Positions 1 through 11,391 of a stretch of DNA of 64,000 nucleotides are shown here, one piece after another. Both the position numbers and the translations under genes were made by a program. The stretch is from Halocaridina rubra. Lineage: Eukaryota > Arthropoda > Malacostraca > Decapoda > Atyidae. The notes beneath the pieces are model-generated. The model did not search any database and was not told the DNA's origin. It worked only from the letters and a program-made list of their open reading frames with translations. The stretch is from NCBI GenBank assembly GCA_037179515.1, contig JAXCGZ010022653.1, forward strand, positions 51,001 to 115,000, given 5' to 3'. How positions within the stretch are numbered: position 1 is the stretch's first letter; every line of letters starts with the position of its first letter.

Positions 1-1200
1 CTTGTATTAGTTCTTCCTTAGACAATGGCTGGTTCAGGACATCCTCCTGAACTTTAGGGGAAGGCAAGGATGACAATGTATTAGATGATTTAGACACAGC
101 GGGTTTAGCTTGAGCCCTTGTTACTGCACAAGAAGGAAAAAGATCAGGGGATTCGTCAAGAATTCTTGGAAGAAGATTATCAACAGTAGCAATGTTAGGT
201 ACGGTAAGAGTTCCAGCGAGATCATTTCCCAATAATAACTGAACTCCTTGAACAGGCAATTTACCATATTTGACAGCTACTTTTACATTTGACTTGAACA
301 GTGGGCACTCAAGATAAACTTGTGCAAGAGGATATGACATATGAGACTTTAAATCAGACAGTAGAACCTTCTCTCCTGTTAACTTATGACTCAGATTAGG
401 AATAGCATCATGGACTAAAATGGACTGAGCAGCCCCAGTATCTCTAAGAATAGTTATCGGGAATGCCCGACCCTTCGGGCTAAGTGCGACATGACCTGTG
501 AAAGTAAATGCATTAAGCACACTGGTCTGCGAGGAGCAAGAATTAGAAGCAGCAGGTTTAGTATTGGAATTTGTAGCAGTAAAACCCTTCTTTGAAACCT
601 GGCACCCTGGATGTTTACACTCTGCAATTGTATGTCCTACTTTCTTACAATAAACACAAACTAGCTGGTTTGAATTTGACTTATTTTCTCTCTGCCCATC
701 ACTCAATCTCCTTTGGGGATCATGAGAGTTAGATTTTACAAAAACACCACGATCCACCCCACGCACATTCCAGGATTCCAACTGTAAGGCCTGAGCATCT
801 GCCATTTCTGCCACCTTAAGAAGATCTGTTATATTGCTCACCTCTACATGTTTAAGTATAGGAAATGGTATTTTATTCTTCCATTCCTCCAAGACTATTA
901 CATTCACTAGTTCGGAATATGTAGTGACTGACATTTAAGGATTCTAACCACTTTTTGAATTGTCACATTTTCTCGGTGGCAGATTCCACATAGGCTTGAT
1001 ACTTAGCTTTAGTCATATTCCTATATTTCTGCCTATATCCTTCGGGTGTGATTGTATGTGCATGAAGTATTTGAGTTTTAACAAAATCATAGTCTTCCGT
1101 TTCATCCAAACAACTATAAACTCTCAGAGACTTTCCTGACAAGTTAGGACCTACAATGTCGATCCACCCTTCTTTTGGCCACTTCTGTTTAGTTATATTC
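1..1200 (-). pseudogene. Gag C-terminal part and aspartic protease of the LTR element
   Basis: The minus-strand reading starts near 1200 with gag capsid-like sequence (TPEGYRQKYRN near 1050-1010). A zinc knuckle of form CX2CX4HX4C follows at about 660-615 (CVYCKKVGHTIAEC), and then a protease with LRDTGAAQS at about 455-425 and LLLGNDLAG near 240-215. Gag packages the RNA and the protease matures the polyprotein. The frame is open from about 930 to the window edge. One frameshift near 935 breaks the link to the upstream gag part. The protease core looks complete, and the polymerase would follow outside the window. Confidence 0.75.
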
Positions 1201-2892
1201 TAACTATTATGAACACTTCCATTGTTACTAAAAAGTTTCCTGACTCTTGGAAAATATCACATGTAATACCTCTGCATAAAAAGGGGGACAGAGAAGATGT
1301 GACAAACTATCGCCCCATTTCCCTGCTACCCATTTTCTCTAAAATATTAGAAAAAATTGTTGCATGCAAACTTATGTCATATTTAGAATCAAATAGGCTA
1401 CTAACGATTAGCCAACATGGTTTCAGACCAAAACTCTCGACGGAAACTGCACTGCTTAAAGTTACGAATAGTATATATAATAATATAGATATGAAAAAAA
1501 TATCTTTACTAATTTTGTTAGACTTATCAAAAGCCTTCGACAGTGTAAACCATGAAATTCTTTTAAGTAAATGTATTAACTTAAATATTGATCCAAGCTG
1601 GTTTAGCGAGTATCTATCTAATCGTAAACAGTCCATACGTCTTAACAACATTATCTCTGTGCCAAAAGATGTATCATTTGGTGTTCCACAGGGATCAGTA
1701 CTTGGTCCTATCCTCTTCTTCGTTTACGTAAATGATCTATCTTCTTTCATTTCTGACTGTCTAGTCGTACAATATGCAGATGACACTCAACTACTCCTTA
1801 GTGGTGATATTAATAACCTCCCAGAGCTAACTTTAAGAGCAGAAAACACTCTGTCAAAAATTAAAACCTATTTCCAAGAAATTGGGCTGTTAATTAACGA
1901 AAGTAAAACACAGTACATATTTATTGGTTCAAGGTTCCACATAGCACAAATTCCAGAAAACACAACAATTAATTTTTGCGACAATATTATCACACCTAGC
2001 AAAACAGTCAAAAACCTAGGAATTCACTCTGATAACCACATGTTGTTTGATTCCCACATAGATAAAGTATGCAAAAAGGTTACAGGAACATTAATGTACT
2101 TATCACGTATAAAAGACAATTTTGAGACTACCACTCGAATAACTGTTGTTGAATCTCTAGCCCTAAGTCACATTAATTACTGCACAACTGTTTGGGGATC
2201 TACCACTAAGACTCAGATAAACAGAATACAGAAGCTTATTAATTTTGCAGCTCGAGTTGCCCTGGGAGGAATAAGAAAATATGACCACATCACACCAGCT
2301 CTCAATAAACTTGGGTGGCTGCGGGCAGAAAATAAGGGCGCTTATGCTATTTATGTTTTTGTATTCAAAATTTTGGAGCATCATTATCCTAGCTGGCTAT
2401 TTGATTTAAAAACAATCAGGGATATAAGGGGAACCAACACAAGACAGAGCAGTGAGCTCTTTATTCACAGAACAAACACAGAAGCAGGTTCAAAGATGAT
2501 CACTATCAGAGGGCCAACACTCTGGAATAATATTCCAGAGCATCTTAAAAATGCATCCTCCTTCACAGCTTTCAAAGGCAAACTATATAGTTTTCTTTTG
2601 GACAAATAGTTGCTGCTCATTAAGAACTAATTATTCTCATTGTAAGGAAACAAATATGGAAATGATGCCGATAATAACGATCCTGTATCTAGTGGCATGC
2701 TTACTACTTTATTATTAACATTATTGTTAACATTTTTATTACAGCATTATTATTTTCTATGAAAGCTACATTTAATTTAACTATATGTCTAACCCTCTTA
2801 TTTATTAGTTTAATTACATGTCTACTTATAAGTTACTATTAATGTTGAATAACCATTGTACAAAATGGAAATAAATGTTTTGATTTGATTTT
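1201..2892 (+). mobile_element. LINE-A copy 1, 5'-truncated, inserted in gag
   Basis: This non-LTR retrotransposon is truncated at the 5' end within the reverse transcriptase. Similarity to LINE-A copy 2 starts near 1201, matching 56949. Its 3' UTR (2610-2880) also matches copy 2 (58352-58720), and it ends with a tail like TGGAAATAAATG followed by a TTTGATTT-like repeat. It lies antisense to the host gag. No clear target duplication is visible. The RT type is CR1/L2-like; the exact clade is not resolved. Confidence 0.8.
1209..2609 (+). CDS. Reverse transcriptase, C-terminal part of LINE-A ORF2
   Basis: This 466-residue open frame holds most of a non-LTR reverse transcriptase, which copies element RNA into DNA at a nicked target. 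YRPISLLP lies at about 34-41, the first catalytic aspartate in LLDLSKAFDSVNH at about 103-115, GVPQGSVLGP at about 158-167 and the YADD catalytic box at about 189-192. A C-terminal region ends in SFLLDK. The endonuclease and the N-terminal RT part are missing through 5' truncation. The first ATG is an internal methionine, not the true start. There are no internal stops, unlike copy 2 at 55-58 kb, so this insertion is fairly young. Confidence 0.8.
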   Translation: MNTSIVTKKFPDSWKISHVIPLHKKGDREDVTNYRPISLLPIFSKILEKIVACKLMSYLESNRLLTISQHGFRPKLSTETALLKVTNSIYNNIDMKKISLLILLDLSKAFDSVNHEILLSKCINLNIDPSWFSEYLSNRKQSIRLNNIISVPKDVSFGVPQGSVLGPILFFVYVNDLSSFISDCLVVQYADDTQLLLSGDINNLPELTLRAENTLSKIKTYFQEIGLLINESKTQYIFIGSRFHIAQIPENTTINFCDNIITPSKTVKNLGIHSDNHMLFDSHIDKVCKKVTGTLMYLSRIKDNFETTTRITVVESLALSHINYCTTVWGSTTKTQINRIQKLINFAARVALGGIRKYDHITPALNKLGWLRAENKGAYAIYVFVFKILEHHYPSWLFDLKTIRDIRGTNTRQSSELFIHRTNTEAGSKMITIRGPTLWNNIPEHLKNASSFTAFKGKLYSFLLDK

Positions 2893-3560
2893 GATCATCA
2901 AATATTGGTACCATAGAAGAAACTGGAAAAATTGAAAGATACCTCTTTCTCCTTTATAGATAGTTGTATGTCCCTATGCTTACCAACCTGTTCCAACTCT
3001 TTCAATTTTGATTCTCTTTCTACTTCCAATTTTCTCGTTTCTACTTCTAATTTTAGTTCCCTTTCTCTCGTTTCTACTTGCAATTTTCTCGTTTCTACTT
3101 CCATTTTTCTTGTTTCTACTTCTAACATCAATTCCTTTTCTACTTCTAATTCCCTTTTTCTCAATTCTGCTTCCATTTTAATTTTTCTCGTTTCTACTTC
3201 CATTTTATACTGAAGTTCTAATCTATACTTCTCTAACTCTAGCGAAGAAGAGGGGTCAGTTTTTGGAGTGCCTGAAACAACTTATGAATCTCGTTTGGAT
3301 CAGAATCTTCCTCGGTATCCTCAGGTAATGAAACATATTCAGCAACTACTTCAAGAACACCTTGTTTCATTAAACGTTTCAAAACAAGTTCCTTAACTTT
3401 TTCCATAGTCACCTTTGAGGGGTGAGTTGGAGGAGTAATTTTATAATGTTCAGCAATCTTTAATCAATCGGATTTTCTGATCTCACTTACTTGATCCCAA
3501 GAGGGATGCTTCAAGAAAAATTATATATCAAGTTCTTTACTAGCCATGACGAATATTAAT
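2893..3560 (-). pseudogene. Gag N-terminal part with coiled coil
   Basis: The minus strand encodes a heptad-rich stretch full of METETRK-like units (about 3203-2930), typical of the coiled coil at the start of some Gypsy gag proteins. Upstream come VKELVLKRLMKQGVLEVV and an acidic segment. A start-like ATG gives MASKELDI near 3546, but stop codons follow at once and again about 20 codons later. LINE-A separates this part from the rest of gag at 1200. The GAA/GAG-rich coding strand also reads as a Ser/Thr-rich open frame on the plus strand, which I take as a shadow. Confidence 0.6.
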
Positions 3561-4244
3561 CAAAACTTAGGTAAAATAAAGCGAGGAAGCTCTGGGAAAA
3601 TACAGTAGCGATAGTCAAGCACGACCCCGGAATCTATGCTTTACTATACCCAAATACTTCGACACTAGAGTATTTATGACTTGTTAGGTAGAGATACTAG
3701 AAATTAGCATGAGTGATGGGATTATACGTATCCGGGTACTTGAGCAGAGTACATTGAAACTTGGATACTTGTGAGAGTACGTTGAATATTGATACTTGAA
3801 TAAAGAGACTTGAAAATATAAAGCACTCCAAAAAATTTAACTGATGATTCTTGAAAAAATCTAACGAGTCATTCCATACTGATTCATGAGATTAATTAAG
3901 TTAACAAAGTTAACGAGTCTTGGAAGAATGTATAGAGAACTACCGTTACCCTAAGTTCAAATTAGTGTTTACTTTTGCGGCTACCACGCAAGATAATGAG
4001 TATACACTAATGACCAACGATCATCTCACACTTGTTATGGTTATTACGATTTTTACTTCTTATAACAAAAGGCACAAACAATAATTACACACGCAAACAA
4101 TTTCTTTCACAAAAATAAAAACTCAAGAATACACTGTTCACTTTCCTGAAATCATAACACAATTGTTATAAAAAAACGGGAAAAAGGGAGAAGTTAATGT
4201 AATCTACTTTACTTTGAGCAAGGATCCTGGCAAGGTCGCCAATA
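3561..4244 (-). other. Leader of the LTR element, no gene
   Basis: This is AT-rich and non-coding. It lies between the LTR and gag of the minus-strand retrotransposon. Degenerate short repeats (TTGGATACTTG, GAGTACGTTGA) occur at 3720-3800. At 4228-4243 the minus strand reads TTGGCGACCTTGCCAGG just after the LTR end, where a tRNA primer-binding site is expected. Confidence 0.45.
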
Positions 4245-4970
4245 TATTACACCCAGGTGTGACTGGTAAATACCAAATTCAAGTTTTTCATGCCCGAGAC
4301 CAGGACTAATATATGACCATGTGGCAATGGATAAATGACTCGAAATTGTGAAGGGCATGGAAATAAGGTGAAAAATTTATAACAATTGTAATATCAATTT
4401 CACCTAATACAAAAGGAATTATAATCTGAGATTTTACAAACCTACAGATTAACAAAACAGACATAAATACATAACACTAATACATTCCTACAGATTAACT
4501 AAAACAGACCTAAACACTTTAATAATTAATATAAACCTACAGATAAAAAAAAACAGACAAAAACCAACATAGAATTAATAATGATAATTACTATAACTTT
4601 TAACTGACATCAAAAGTGAAAGGGAACCTGGGAGGAGAGCAATACACTAATACACAATAAAGAATTTACAATGCAAAAAACAATGAGTTCCAGGTGGAAG
4701 AAATGAAAAGGCCGGTCCGGGGAATATACTCCTGGAATGTCGTGATGATTGCTGGACTAGAACTGTACTCTTTTGCCGGTCTTCCTAATCGGGTATTTAA
4801 AGCCTTGGACAGTGGGGAGGTAAAGGGGCTAAGACGGTCAGCTGAAGTAGGGTCGAGGGTAAGGCCAGAAACTTCATTATGATTGGCTGTTTGAGGTGAA
4901 ATGAAGGCTGATTGGTTGAGCAGTGGAATATGAATTAAAAGGGTTAACAAACTTGTTTGGGGTTGTAACA
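4245..4970 (-). repeat. Probable 5' LTR
   Basis: On the minus strand the segment begins TGTTACAACC and ends GGGTGTAATA, an imperfect inverted pair of the kind that closes LTRs, about 726 bp apart. The putative primer-binding site follows directly. No second LTR is in the window, so the boundaries rest on the termini and on position alone. Confidence 0.5.
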
Positions 4971-5222
4971 CTCGGTCTTTTAACAAAGATAGTCATAATT
5001 TTGGTGGCTATATCCTTGTTTTATGGTCAACAAATCAATGAAAAGAGTAATAATTAACAATTCAACTCAAGTGATTATAATCAAAGAGCCACAAAACTAA
5101 AACAGTGTCAAAGTGACCTCTGGTGCCCAAACTTGAGCCCGAATATGACTCTGGGTTATCAATTAGATGCAGTGATGTTCTATATAATTAGGTTGAGGAG
5201 AACAGAGATGGCCACGAACTCC
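4971..5222. other. Flank between LTR element and hAT, no gene
   Basis: No coding signal is seen. The last 30 bases (5201-5230), joined to 14452-14453 across the hAT insertion, match 19300-19332 (see the direct-repeat entries). Confidence 0.5.
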
Positions 5223-5230
5223 CCCTAGAG
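5201..5230 (+). repeat. Direct repeat A (split by hAT, continues at 14452)
   Basis: The segment reads AACAGAGATGGCCACGAACT and continues to CTAGAG, then CC at 14452-14453. It matches 19300-19332 with about two differences. With the hAT removed, this copy lies about 100 bp upstream of the pseudogene start at 14560. Confidence 0.7.
5223..5230. repeat. Left target-site duplication of hAT (CCCTAGAG)
   Basis: CCCTAGAG directly precedes the left terminal repeat and occurs again at 14444-14451 directly after the right terminus. An 8-bp target duplication is the hallmark of hAT transposition. Confidence 0.9.
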
Positions 5231-5914
5231 CAGTGATTCTTAACCAGGGATGCTCACACCCCTAGGGGGTGCAAGACCGGTTCCTAAGGGGTGCGAGGAT
5301 GCCTATGAATAATTAAAGCTAAATATATTTTTATATACGTATTATAGTTTTAGTGAAAAAAAAACTTTTTGCTTCAGCAGTATTCTGAGATAGTGATAAA
5401 CCTAAAGTTCTAAACCTAATTTCCTAATGAAGTGGCAAAGTTGCAGCAGACTCGAGTACAGAGTACACATATGTGATTTGGATGGAAGAGGAAGGGACGC
5501 GTATAGGACACGTAGGTGACACAGAGAGAGGGAGGTTATCATCACGTCTCAGACCACACCACCCACCCGCACCATCAACATGCAGTCTTTTGCTTGAATG
5601 AGTTATGGTTTCCCTCTTTTAATAACCTTTTCTTATTGATACATATACAGTAGGGTGGAAAATTGGTTGTGTATTATTTCTGATTTTGGTTTCTTCACAT
5701 TTATTTAAATGGCCGATGGGCTGTTTATGTAACATAGATCATCACTGTAGCAGTGTAGACATTACAATTCTTTCATAGAATGTATTGTGATGGCTACAAA
5801 TGTACTGATTAAAACCACATATTTCAGTTTCTCCATCACATATATTGGTGACAATTCATAAAAAGAAGCAGACATCTATTCATGTATTATATATAATATA
5901 TGTGTATGTGTATA

Positions 5915-6712
<798 letters not shown>

Positions 6713-7355
6713 GTGATTACCTAATTGATTACCTAATTGTGTTTACGGGAAAGAGCCCAAAGCTCGTATCTTCCCGTCTCCTGATCGGTTCCATTTTATA
6801 CTTAGTGATACTTATCATACCTGTCCTTAAAACTATGGATTGAGATAGCATTAACTACCTCCTCGCTTAGCGAATTCAAATTATCAACTACTCTTACACT
6901 GAAAAAGTATTTCCTTACATCCTGCGAAGAAGTTTTCTTACGAAGCTTCAAAATATGACCTCTAGTTCTAGAGCCAGCCATATCAAAATATCGATCCCTA
7001 TCCACTCTATCATAACCATGAAGGAATTTAAAGACTGTCACCATATCCCCCCTCACTCTTCTAGCTTCGAGTGATGGTAAGTCTAATTCCCTCAGCCTCT
7101 TATCATAACTGAGATTGCGTACTTCTGGCACCAGTTTCGTGGCATGTCTTTGAACTTTTTCAAGCTTAGCTATGTGCTTTTTCAAGTGCGGATTCCAAAA
7201 GGGGGCTGCATATTCGAGTTTTGGCCTCACATAGTTTACATAAATATTTCTGAACATTTCCTTGTCCATGTGCCTGAAGGCTACCCTTACATTTGATAAG
7301 AATGCATATGCTGCCCTTACTATGCCATTTATATGTATTTCTGGAGACAAATCTG
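6713..7355 (-). mobile_element. 5'-truncated 3' end of CR1-like LINE
   Basis: The minus strand encodes the last 180 or so residues of the CR1-like ORF2, from SPEIHINGIVRAAYAF to [10 protein letters not shown], then the same short 3' UTR as the full copy next door. It ends in a direct repeat of about 14 bp (AATTAGGTAATCAC type). A few substitutions separate it from the neighbour. The element stops abruptly at 7355, where TATG repeats begin. Confidence 0.85.
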
Positions 7356-7486
7356 TATGTATGTATGTATGCCTGGATGCATGTATGTATGTATGTGATT
7401 ACCTAATTGTGATTACCTAATTGTGTTTACTGGAAAGAGCCCAAAGCTCGTATCTTCCCGTCTCCTGATCGGTTCCATTTTTAGAC

Positions 7487-10309
7487 TTAGTGATACTTAT
7501 CATACCTGTCCTTAAAACTATGGATTGAGGTAGCATTAACTACCTCCTCGCTTAGCCAATTCCAATTATCAACTACTCTTACACTGAAAAAGTATTTCCT
7601 TACATCCTGCAAACAGGTTTTCTTCCGAAGCTTCAAACTATGACCTCTAGTTCTAGAGCCAGCCATATCGAAATATCGATCCCTATCCACTCTATCATAA
7701 CCATGAAGGAATTTAAAGACTGTCACCATATCCCCCCTTACTCTTCTAGCTTCGAGTGATGGCAAGTCTAATTCCCTCAGCCTCTCATCATAACCGAGAT
7801 TGCGTATTTCTGGCACCAGTTTCGTGGCATGTCTTTGAACTTTTTCAAGCTTAGCTATGTGCTTTTTCAAGTGCGGATTCCAAAAGGGGGCTGCATATTC
7901 GAGTTTTGGCCTCACATAGGTTACATAAACATTTCTGAACATTTCCTTGTCCATGTGCCTGAAGGCTACCCTTACATTTGATAAGAATGCATATGCTGCC
8001 CTTACTACGCCATTTATATGTATTTCTGGAGACAAATCTGCCAATATGTTTACTCCTAGATCTCTCTCATTTTCTGTCTCCTGAAGTTGTACTCCAGCCA
8101 CCGAGTAGTCAAGCTTGGGCCTTCTTGCACTTGTACCCATTCTCATTACCTTACATTTTGAGGTATTGAATTTCATTAGCCACTTTTCTGACCACTCATG
8201 CAGATTATTTAGATCCTCCTGAAGTTCTCTACCATTGTTCTCGTTTTTTACTTTCTTCACAATCTTTGCATCATCTGCAAACATATTCATGAATGAATTT
8301 ACAGACTCTGGTAGGTCATTTACATATACAAGGAACAAAAGTGGCCCTAAAACTGAACCCTGTGGAACTCCACTACTAACTCTTCTCCATTCAGACACTG
8401 AGTGTCTTACTCTAACCCTCTGTTCCCTTCCTTCTAAGTAAGTTTTTATCCATTCCAAGACATTTCCACCTATTCTAGCCATTGATTGCAGCTTCCTAAT
8501 AAGTCTCCCATGTGGAACAGTGTCAAACGCTTTCTGGAAGTCTAGGAATATGCAATCTGCCCAGCCCTCTCTTTCCTGTAAGATTTGGCTTACCTCATCA
8601 TAAAATTCTAATAAGTTTGTTACTGTTGATCTTCCTTCTCTGAAGCCATGTTGCCTCACTGACAAAAAGTTGAAGGATTCCAAGTGAAGAGAGATATGTT
8701 TCCTTAGTAGTTTCTCCATAAGTTTGCAAACTATGCTGGTCAAGGAAACTGGTCTATAGTTCAGAGCCGTATCCCTCCTTCCCTTTTTGAAGATAGGTAT
8801 CACATTTGCTTGTTTCCAGCATCTTGGAATCTCCCCCGACTCCAATGACTCCTTAAATATGATACTTAGTGCCACTGATATTGTGTTTGCGCATTTTTTA
8901 AGCACATGAGGGGATATGTCATCAGGACCTGTAGCTTTATGAACATCTAAATTCATCAGCGCTTTGCATACCTCTGTGGCTGTAAGGTTGATGTTCTCTA
9001 ATACCGGCCCTTGAGCTTCTATCACTGCAATCTGAGGGGGTGGGGTATTTTCTACTGTAAATACTGACTGAAACTCCTTGTTCAATTCTTTGCAGATCTC
9101 TTCGTCCGTCTCAGTGATGCTTCCATCCGCTCTCTTTAGCCTTAAAACCTGTTCTTTTACCTTCAGTTTTCCTCTGATAAAGCTGTGGAAAAGCTTGGGA
9201 TTTTCTTTAGCCTTCCTGGTGATGTCCCTCTCATAATCTTTCTCTGCCTCTCTCCTTTTACTTAGGTAGTCATTTCTTGCTCTTTTGTAGGTTTGCCAGG
9301 CATTTATGTTTTTTCTCCTCCTATACCTTTTCCAGCATTTGTCTCTCCACTCCTTAGCTCTTTTACACCCATTATCGAACCATTTCTCTCTGGCATGAAT
9401 TACACCTACTTTGGTGACAGGTATGCAGCAATCTACTATCCTCCCATATTTCTCACAAAAGATGTCATACATTTCTTGTACAGATTTGTTGTAAAATAAG
9501 GTTCTCCAGTCAATAACTGCAAAAAGCTCATTCATTTTGATGTAATCTCCTTTCTGATAGTTCCTCCTCATGTCCTCAGTGCCTCTACTCTCAGGAAGAA
9601 TGTCTTCAATGATATACTCCATCAACAACACACAGTGGTCACTCTTTCCAATTGGTGGTTCATACTCAATATTTTCAATATCCAACACATTATCTGTGAA
9701 CACCAGATCAAGTAGTGATGGCTCATCCCCACCCCTGGCTCTTGTTGGTTCCATTACATGTTGGTGTAGGATATTCCCTTGTACGCAATCTAGGAATCTT
9801 GCCCCAAAGGAGTCCTCACCACTGTGTGGGTCAAGATTTATCCAATCTATCTCTTTATGATTAAAGTCTCCCATAATCAAAATCCTACATTTTTTCTCCC
9901 GCGCCATGTTAACAACTGAGTTTATGACTTCAATTGTACCTATATGACTTTCCTCATAAATTTCAAGCCTATTTTGGTTCCTTGGTGGGTTGTATACAAC
10001 AGTTATTATAATGCTCTCTGACCCAGTATTTATGCGAGCAACAAGAAATTCCCTGAACTCACTTTCTATAGCCAAGTTTATCTCTTCAACTTGAATCCTC
10101 TCACTTATGAGCAGTGCTATCCCTCCACCAGTCCTCTCAGATCTTTCGACCCTTAGTATTCTGAAGCCCTTAGGAAAAACTGTGACACTGTTTATGTCCT
10201 CACTCAACTTAGTCTCTGTAATTGCTACTATATCTGCCTTACTGTTGTGAATCCTATCTTTTAATTCTACTGCCTTACCAGCTAATCCATCAGCATTTGT
10301 GTATAACAA
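7487..10309 (-). CDS. CR1-like LINE ORF2: endonuclease and reverse transcriptase
   Basis: The frame has 940 residues. An apurinic/apyrimidinic-type endonuclease covers about 1-230: YTNADGL at 3-9, ITETK at 30-34, GDFNH at 147-151 and SDH at 223-225. A basic linker at about 310-370 follows. The reverse transcriptase covers about 430-760: NYRPVSLTS at 517-525, LDFQKAFD at 589-596, GVPQGSVLGP at 647-656 and FADD at 677-680. A C-terminal domain ends in DRYDKYH. The endonuclease nicks DNA and the RT primes on the nick. The start is uncertain: 10309 is a TTG, and the frame stays open upstream into ORF1, in a different phase. All catalytic motifs are present. Confidence 0.92.
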   Translation of the reverse strand: MLYTNADGLAGKAVELKDRIHNSKADIVAITETKLSEDINSVTVFPKGFRILRVERSERTGGGIALLISERIQVEEINLAIESEFREFLVARINTGSESIIITVVYNPPRNQNRLEIYEESHIGTIEVINSVVNMAREKKCRILIMGDFNHKEIDWINLDPHSGEDSFGARFLDCVQGNILHQHVMEPTRARGGDEPSLLDLVFTDNVLDIENIEYEPPIGKSDHCVLLMEYIIEDILPESRGTEDMRRNYQKGDYIKMNELFAVIDWRTLFYNKSVQEMYDIFCEKYGRIVDCCIPVTKVGVIHAREKWFDNGCKRAKEWRDKCWKRYRRRKNINAWQTYKRARNDYLSKRREAEKDYERDITRKAKENPKLFHSFIRGKLKVKEQVLRLKRADGSITETDEEICKELNKEFQSVFTVENTPPPQIAVIEAQGPVLENINLTATEVCKALMNLDVHKATGPDDISPHVLKKCANTISVALSIIFKESLESGEIPRCWKQANVIPIFKKGRRDTALNYRPVSLTSIVCKLMEKLLRKHISLHLESFNFLSVRQHGFREGRSTVTNLLEFYDEVSQILQEREGWADCIFLDFQKAFDTVPHGRLIRKLQSMARIGGNVLEWIKTYLEGREQRVRVRHSVSEWRRVSSGVPQGSVLGPLLFLVYVNDLPESVNSFMNMFADDAKIVKKVKNENNGRELQEDLNNLHEWSEKWLMKFNTSKCKVMRMGTSARRPKLDYSVAGVQLQETENERDLGVNILADLSPEIHINGVVRAAYAFLSNVRVAFRHMDKEMFRNVYVTYVRPKLEYAAPFWNPHLKKHIAKLEKVQRHATKLVPEIRNLGYDERLRELDLPSLEARRVRGDMVTVFKFLHGYDRVDRDRYFDMAGSRTRGHSLKLRKKTCLQDVRKYFFSVRVVDNWNWLSEEVVNATSIHSFKDRYDKYH

Positions 10310-10311
10310 TC

Positions 10312-11391
10312 TTAATGAGGCCCCATCCCCTGATCTTCTGTCATTATCTTCTTTATCTCCCCTTGGTCTGGAAGTATTCCGTAACGAAAAGTTTTCTTCT
10401 CTTCTTCATTTCTTTCATCATTTAACCTTCTTGCCTCTTGCAACAAGTTTTTGATCTTTCCCATCTCTTCCTGTGTTCTGTATCGTCTAATGAACACTTC
10501 TTTGCATTCTTGAAGGTCTTTTAGACTTTTTTTTCTCAACAATATTTCCCTACATGTCTCCCCTCTCTCAAAGGTTACTTTTGTTGGTCTCGGCTTTCCT
10601 TCCCTCGAATATTTACCTAGTTGGTGTATGTTTACAATATCCTCAGGACCACATACTACTCCAAGCTTTCTTATCAGTTCTACAACGTTAGCTTTATTTT
10701 CTTCAAGTCTCCCCTGCCATGTTGGCTCCTGGGATTCACTTATGCCTGAGATTACCACTGTCTTCTCCTTATCAAGTGCCTGTCTGATGAGTGGGTTTGC
10801 CCTTTCCATCACAATGTCTTTCATTTTTTCGATTACTGTCTCTTTATAGTCAACTGTTTGTATGTTTTCCAGTGCCACCACCTTTACAGCCTCTTTTACT
10901 GCCACATTCCCCTTTAGTGCATCAGCAAAGGACGTTTTCATGGCATCATTTTCCATATTCAGCTCCTGGAACTCTTTTCTGAACTGTTCAATGTTTTCCT
11001 TAATCTGAACATTCCAAGCAGCAATCTCGTCTCTCTCAGAAGATAGCAGTGAACTAACATCTAATTCCTTTAGGTTGTCATTTAGCTGTTTGTTTTTATC
11101 TTCTTGATTAGAAATTCTAGATTCTAGTTGACTCTTTTCCCCTTCCAGCTTCTTTATTCTTTTTTCTAGTTCCTTTCTCTCCTGCCCTTGTGCTTTATTT
11201 GCTTCCTCCAAAGATCTTATTTGTTCTCTGAGTGTTTCATTCTCTTTAATTTCTCCATCCATATTCCGAATTTTATCATCAAGGCTTGTAACCATTTCCT
11301 CTAACTTCTTGATTCTCTGTTTAAGTCCTCTGATGACTACCCCTTCTCCCGACCCATGGGTGGGAGAGGTTTGGGACAGAGATGGCTTCAT
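10312..11391 (-). CDS. CR1-like LINE ORF1 protein (coiled coil, RRM-like)
   Basis: The protein has 359 residues. A long coiled coil occupies about 20-160 (LKQRIKKLEEMVTSLDDKI and similar heptads). The C-terminal half has VVISGISESQEP, HQLGKYS, RPTKVTFERG and a basic segment with EVFIRRYRTQEEM, the pattern of ORF1 RNA-binding (RRM-like) domains in L1/CR1/L2 elements. Such proteins trimerise and coat the element RNA. The ATG at 11391 is the first good start. The stop (TAA) overlaps the open frame of ORF2, which is read in the minus-one phase. No zinc knuckle or PHD domain is seen. Confidence 0.85.
   Translation of the reverse strand: MKPSLSQTSPTHGSGEGVVIRGLKQRIKKLEEMVTSLDDKIRNMDGEIKENETLREQIRSLEEANKAQGQERKELEKRIKKLEGEKSQLESRISNQEDKNKQLNDNLKELDVSSLLSSERDEIAAWNVQIKENIEQFRKEFQELNMENDAMKTSFADALKGNVAVKEAVKVVALENIQTVDYKETVIEKMKDIVMERANPLIRQALDKEKTVVISGISESQEPTWQGRLEENKANVVELIRKLGVVCGPEDIVNIHQLGKYSREGKPRPTKVTFERGETCREILLRKKSLKDLQECKEVFIRRYRTQEEMGKIKNLLQEARRLNDERNEEEKKTFRYGILPDQGEIKKIMTEDQGMGPH

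Larger units (their letters stand above)
1..4970 (-). mobile_element. Gypsy-type LTR retrotransposon, left part outside window
   Basis: Read on the minus strand, the order is LTR (4970-4245), primer-binding region, leader, gag and aspartic protease. Reverse transcriptase, RNase H, integrase and the 3' LTR would lie beyond position 1. A plus-strand LINE (1201-2892) splits gag. The gag style, zinc knuckle and DTGA protease motif place it with Gypsy/Ty3 elements by family knowledge. The gag start region has stop codons, so this copy is not functional. Confidence 0.75.

Noticed and set aside
2932..3213. Ser/Thr-rich open frame on the plus strand
   Set aside because: It is the antisense shadow of the gag coiled coil on the minus strand.
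4666..4986. 106-residue minus-strand open frame
   Set aside because: It lies in the probable LTR and has no recognisable domain; likely chance.
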